Part shown: positions 10,560 to 11,334 of the stretch, in pieces
Layout: each line of letters begins with the position of its first letter
How positions within the stretch are numbered: the first letter of the stretch is position 1
Assembly (NCBI GenBank): GCA_026770585.1
Contig: MU646711.1
Span: forward strand, 274,800 to 286,133
DNA: 11,334 nt
DNA from: Baffinella frigidus
Lineage: Eukaryota > Cryptophyceae > Cryptomonadales > Baffinellaceae
Direction: 5' to 3'
Notes under the pieces: model-generated
Databases searched by the model: none
Seen by the model: only the letters and a program-made list of their open reading frames with translations
Told to the model about the DNA's origin: nothing
Translations under genes and position numbers: made by a program

Positions 10560-10817
10560 TCAGACAGACACCCATCGGCCACGTCGCTTTTGACCATGAT
10601 GGCAACCAAGGTCTCGCCCTCTGTCTATCCTCAAGTTCTCGCTCTGTCCGAGTAAATTTTGCCCTCCCCCCCCAACAAAATTCACATGTGAAATTTCGGG
10701 GGGGGGGGGGGCGAATTTCGGGCGTTCCCAACTTTACTGGGACAAATCTAGAGGTTCTCGGTGGTCAGGCAGACGGTCATCTGCGACTTCGCTGCTGACC
10801 ATGATTGCGATCAATGT
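10560..10817 (-). pseudogene. Duplicated exon-like segment of an unidentified gene (two copies)
   Basis: Copies at 10560-10618 and 10764-10817. Minus strand reads TLVAIMVKSDVADGCLSD and TLIAIMVSSEVADDRLPD. Most base differences are at third positions and replacements are conservative (V/I, D/E), which favours coding on the minus strand. The plus strand is also open (TPIGHVAFDHDGNQ in the first copy) behind CCCTAAGCAG, so the strand is not certain. The copies are separated by a poly-C/poly-G segment with an inverted AAATTTTG-type pairing (10655-10713). No family recognised. Confidence 0.45.
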
Positions 10818-10880
10818 GGGCTTAGGGTTTAGGGATCAGGGTGTAGGGCTCAGGGTGTAGGGTGTGGGGTGTAGGGTTTA
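10818..10880. repeat. Short telomere-like TTTAGGG/GTGTAGGG tract
   Basis: TTTAGGG and GGGTGTAGGG units directly abutting the second exon-like copy on its right. On the minus strand it is CCCTAAGCCC leading into that copy. Confidence 0.9.
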
Positions 10881-10890
10881 CAAATTACAA

Positions 10891-11054
10891 TCTCAGTCTA
10901 TTTGGGCTCACCGAATTGGTGAACCCGGGCTCTTTCCCGCTCCAACGTCGATGGATATGTACCGCACAGCAAACCCAGCATGCCAACTTGAGAATCGTCG
11001 GCCAACCCGAGTGAGGCAGAGCTCACCAAGGTGGTGAGCCAAAATAGACTGAGA
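10891..11054. mobile_element. Complete CAGTCTATTTGG MITE-like element
   Basis: 164 bp with terminal inverted repeats of about 32 bp: TCTCAGTCTATTTGGGCTCA at the left and, at the right, TGAGCCAAAATAGACTGAGA. It is related to the truncated copy at 9571-9698 and to the ends at 9123-9149 and 9371-9397. No target-site duplication is evident. Non-coding. Confidence 0.78.
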
Positions 11055-11099
11055 CAGAGCTAGAGGGTAGTTGCTCGCCCCGGCCATTTTGAATGGCGT

Positions 11100-11301
11100 C
11101 CTCCCACTCTCCCTCCCTCGCTCCCTCGAAAGGGAAAGGGATCTCTCTCACACCTCTCTCTCACCTCTCTCTCACCTCTCACTCTCTCTCTCTAGAAAGG
11201 CAGCTCTCTTTCGCTCTTTCTCTCTCCCTCCCATTTTTTCTCTCTCTCTCTGAATGAATCTCTCACTCCTGTCTGTCTGTCTCTCGCTCTCTCTCTCTCT
11301 C

Positions 11302-11334
<33 letters not shown>
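11100..11334. repeat. CT-rich microsatellite region at window end
   Basis: CTCTCTCACC, CTCTCTCT and CTGTCTGTCTGT runs, continuing past the window edge. The 60-codon Ser/Leu frame across it is translated microsatellite. Confidence 0.93.

Overview
The window is eukaryotic nuclear DNA. It has no bacterial-style operons, it has clear spliceosomal exon/intron structure, and it carries long degenerate tracts of the plant/alga-type telomere repeat TTTAGGG/CCCTAAA, microsatellites and short inverted-repeat elements. An alga or other protist is the best guess; the species cannot be named from the sequence. No continuous open frame here is a gene on its own. The real gene appears only when short GC-rich islands between repeats are spliced together.

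Main content: positions 7327 down to 366 on the minus strand hold the 5' part of a MutS-homologue gene, best read as MSH4 (meiotic crossover factor). I recover ten exons of 98, 46, 70, 79, 73, 69, 41, 103, 98 and 67 nt. All junction phases agree, and together they give 744 nt, exactly 248 codons, with no stop. The spliced protein covers a short variable N-terminus, the MutS connector-type domain and the start of the lever/core domain. The C-terminal ATPase half must lie left of position 1. Eight introns are GT-AG and one appears to be GC-AG. Only about 11% of the 6.96 kb span is coding.

Layout: 1-365 is intron 10 plus an unassigned GC-rich edge. Between 366 and 6623 the exons sit in introns of 0.4-1.4 kb filled with telomere-like repeats, exon-derived minisatellites, microsatellites, foldback elements and many partial copies of the neighbouring exon edges. 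From 6623 to 7327 exons 1-4 are closely spaced. At 7328-8755 there is GC-rich sequence upstream of the gene, with a minisatellite and a possible plus-strand exon. From 8756 to 11334 lie more telomere-like tracts, at least three MITE-like elements (one family present in two orientations), two duplicated exon-like segments of unknown genes, and a terminal CT-rich microsatellite.

Most striking pattern: each long intron contains truncated copies of its adjacent exon's edge together with the splice site. The telomere-like repeats supply splice-like signals in either orientation: CTAAAC resembles a branch point, and GTTTAG resembles a 5' splice site. One copy of exon 9 (1639-1739) is still open with both splice sites and the same phase, so it could be an alternative exon. 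Homology calls rest on recall of family motifs, not on a database search.
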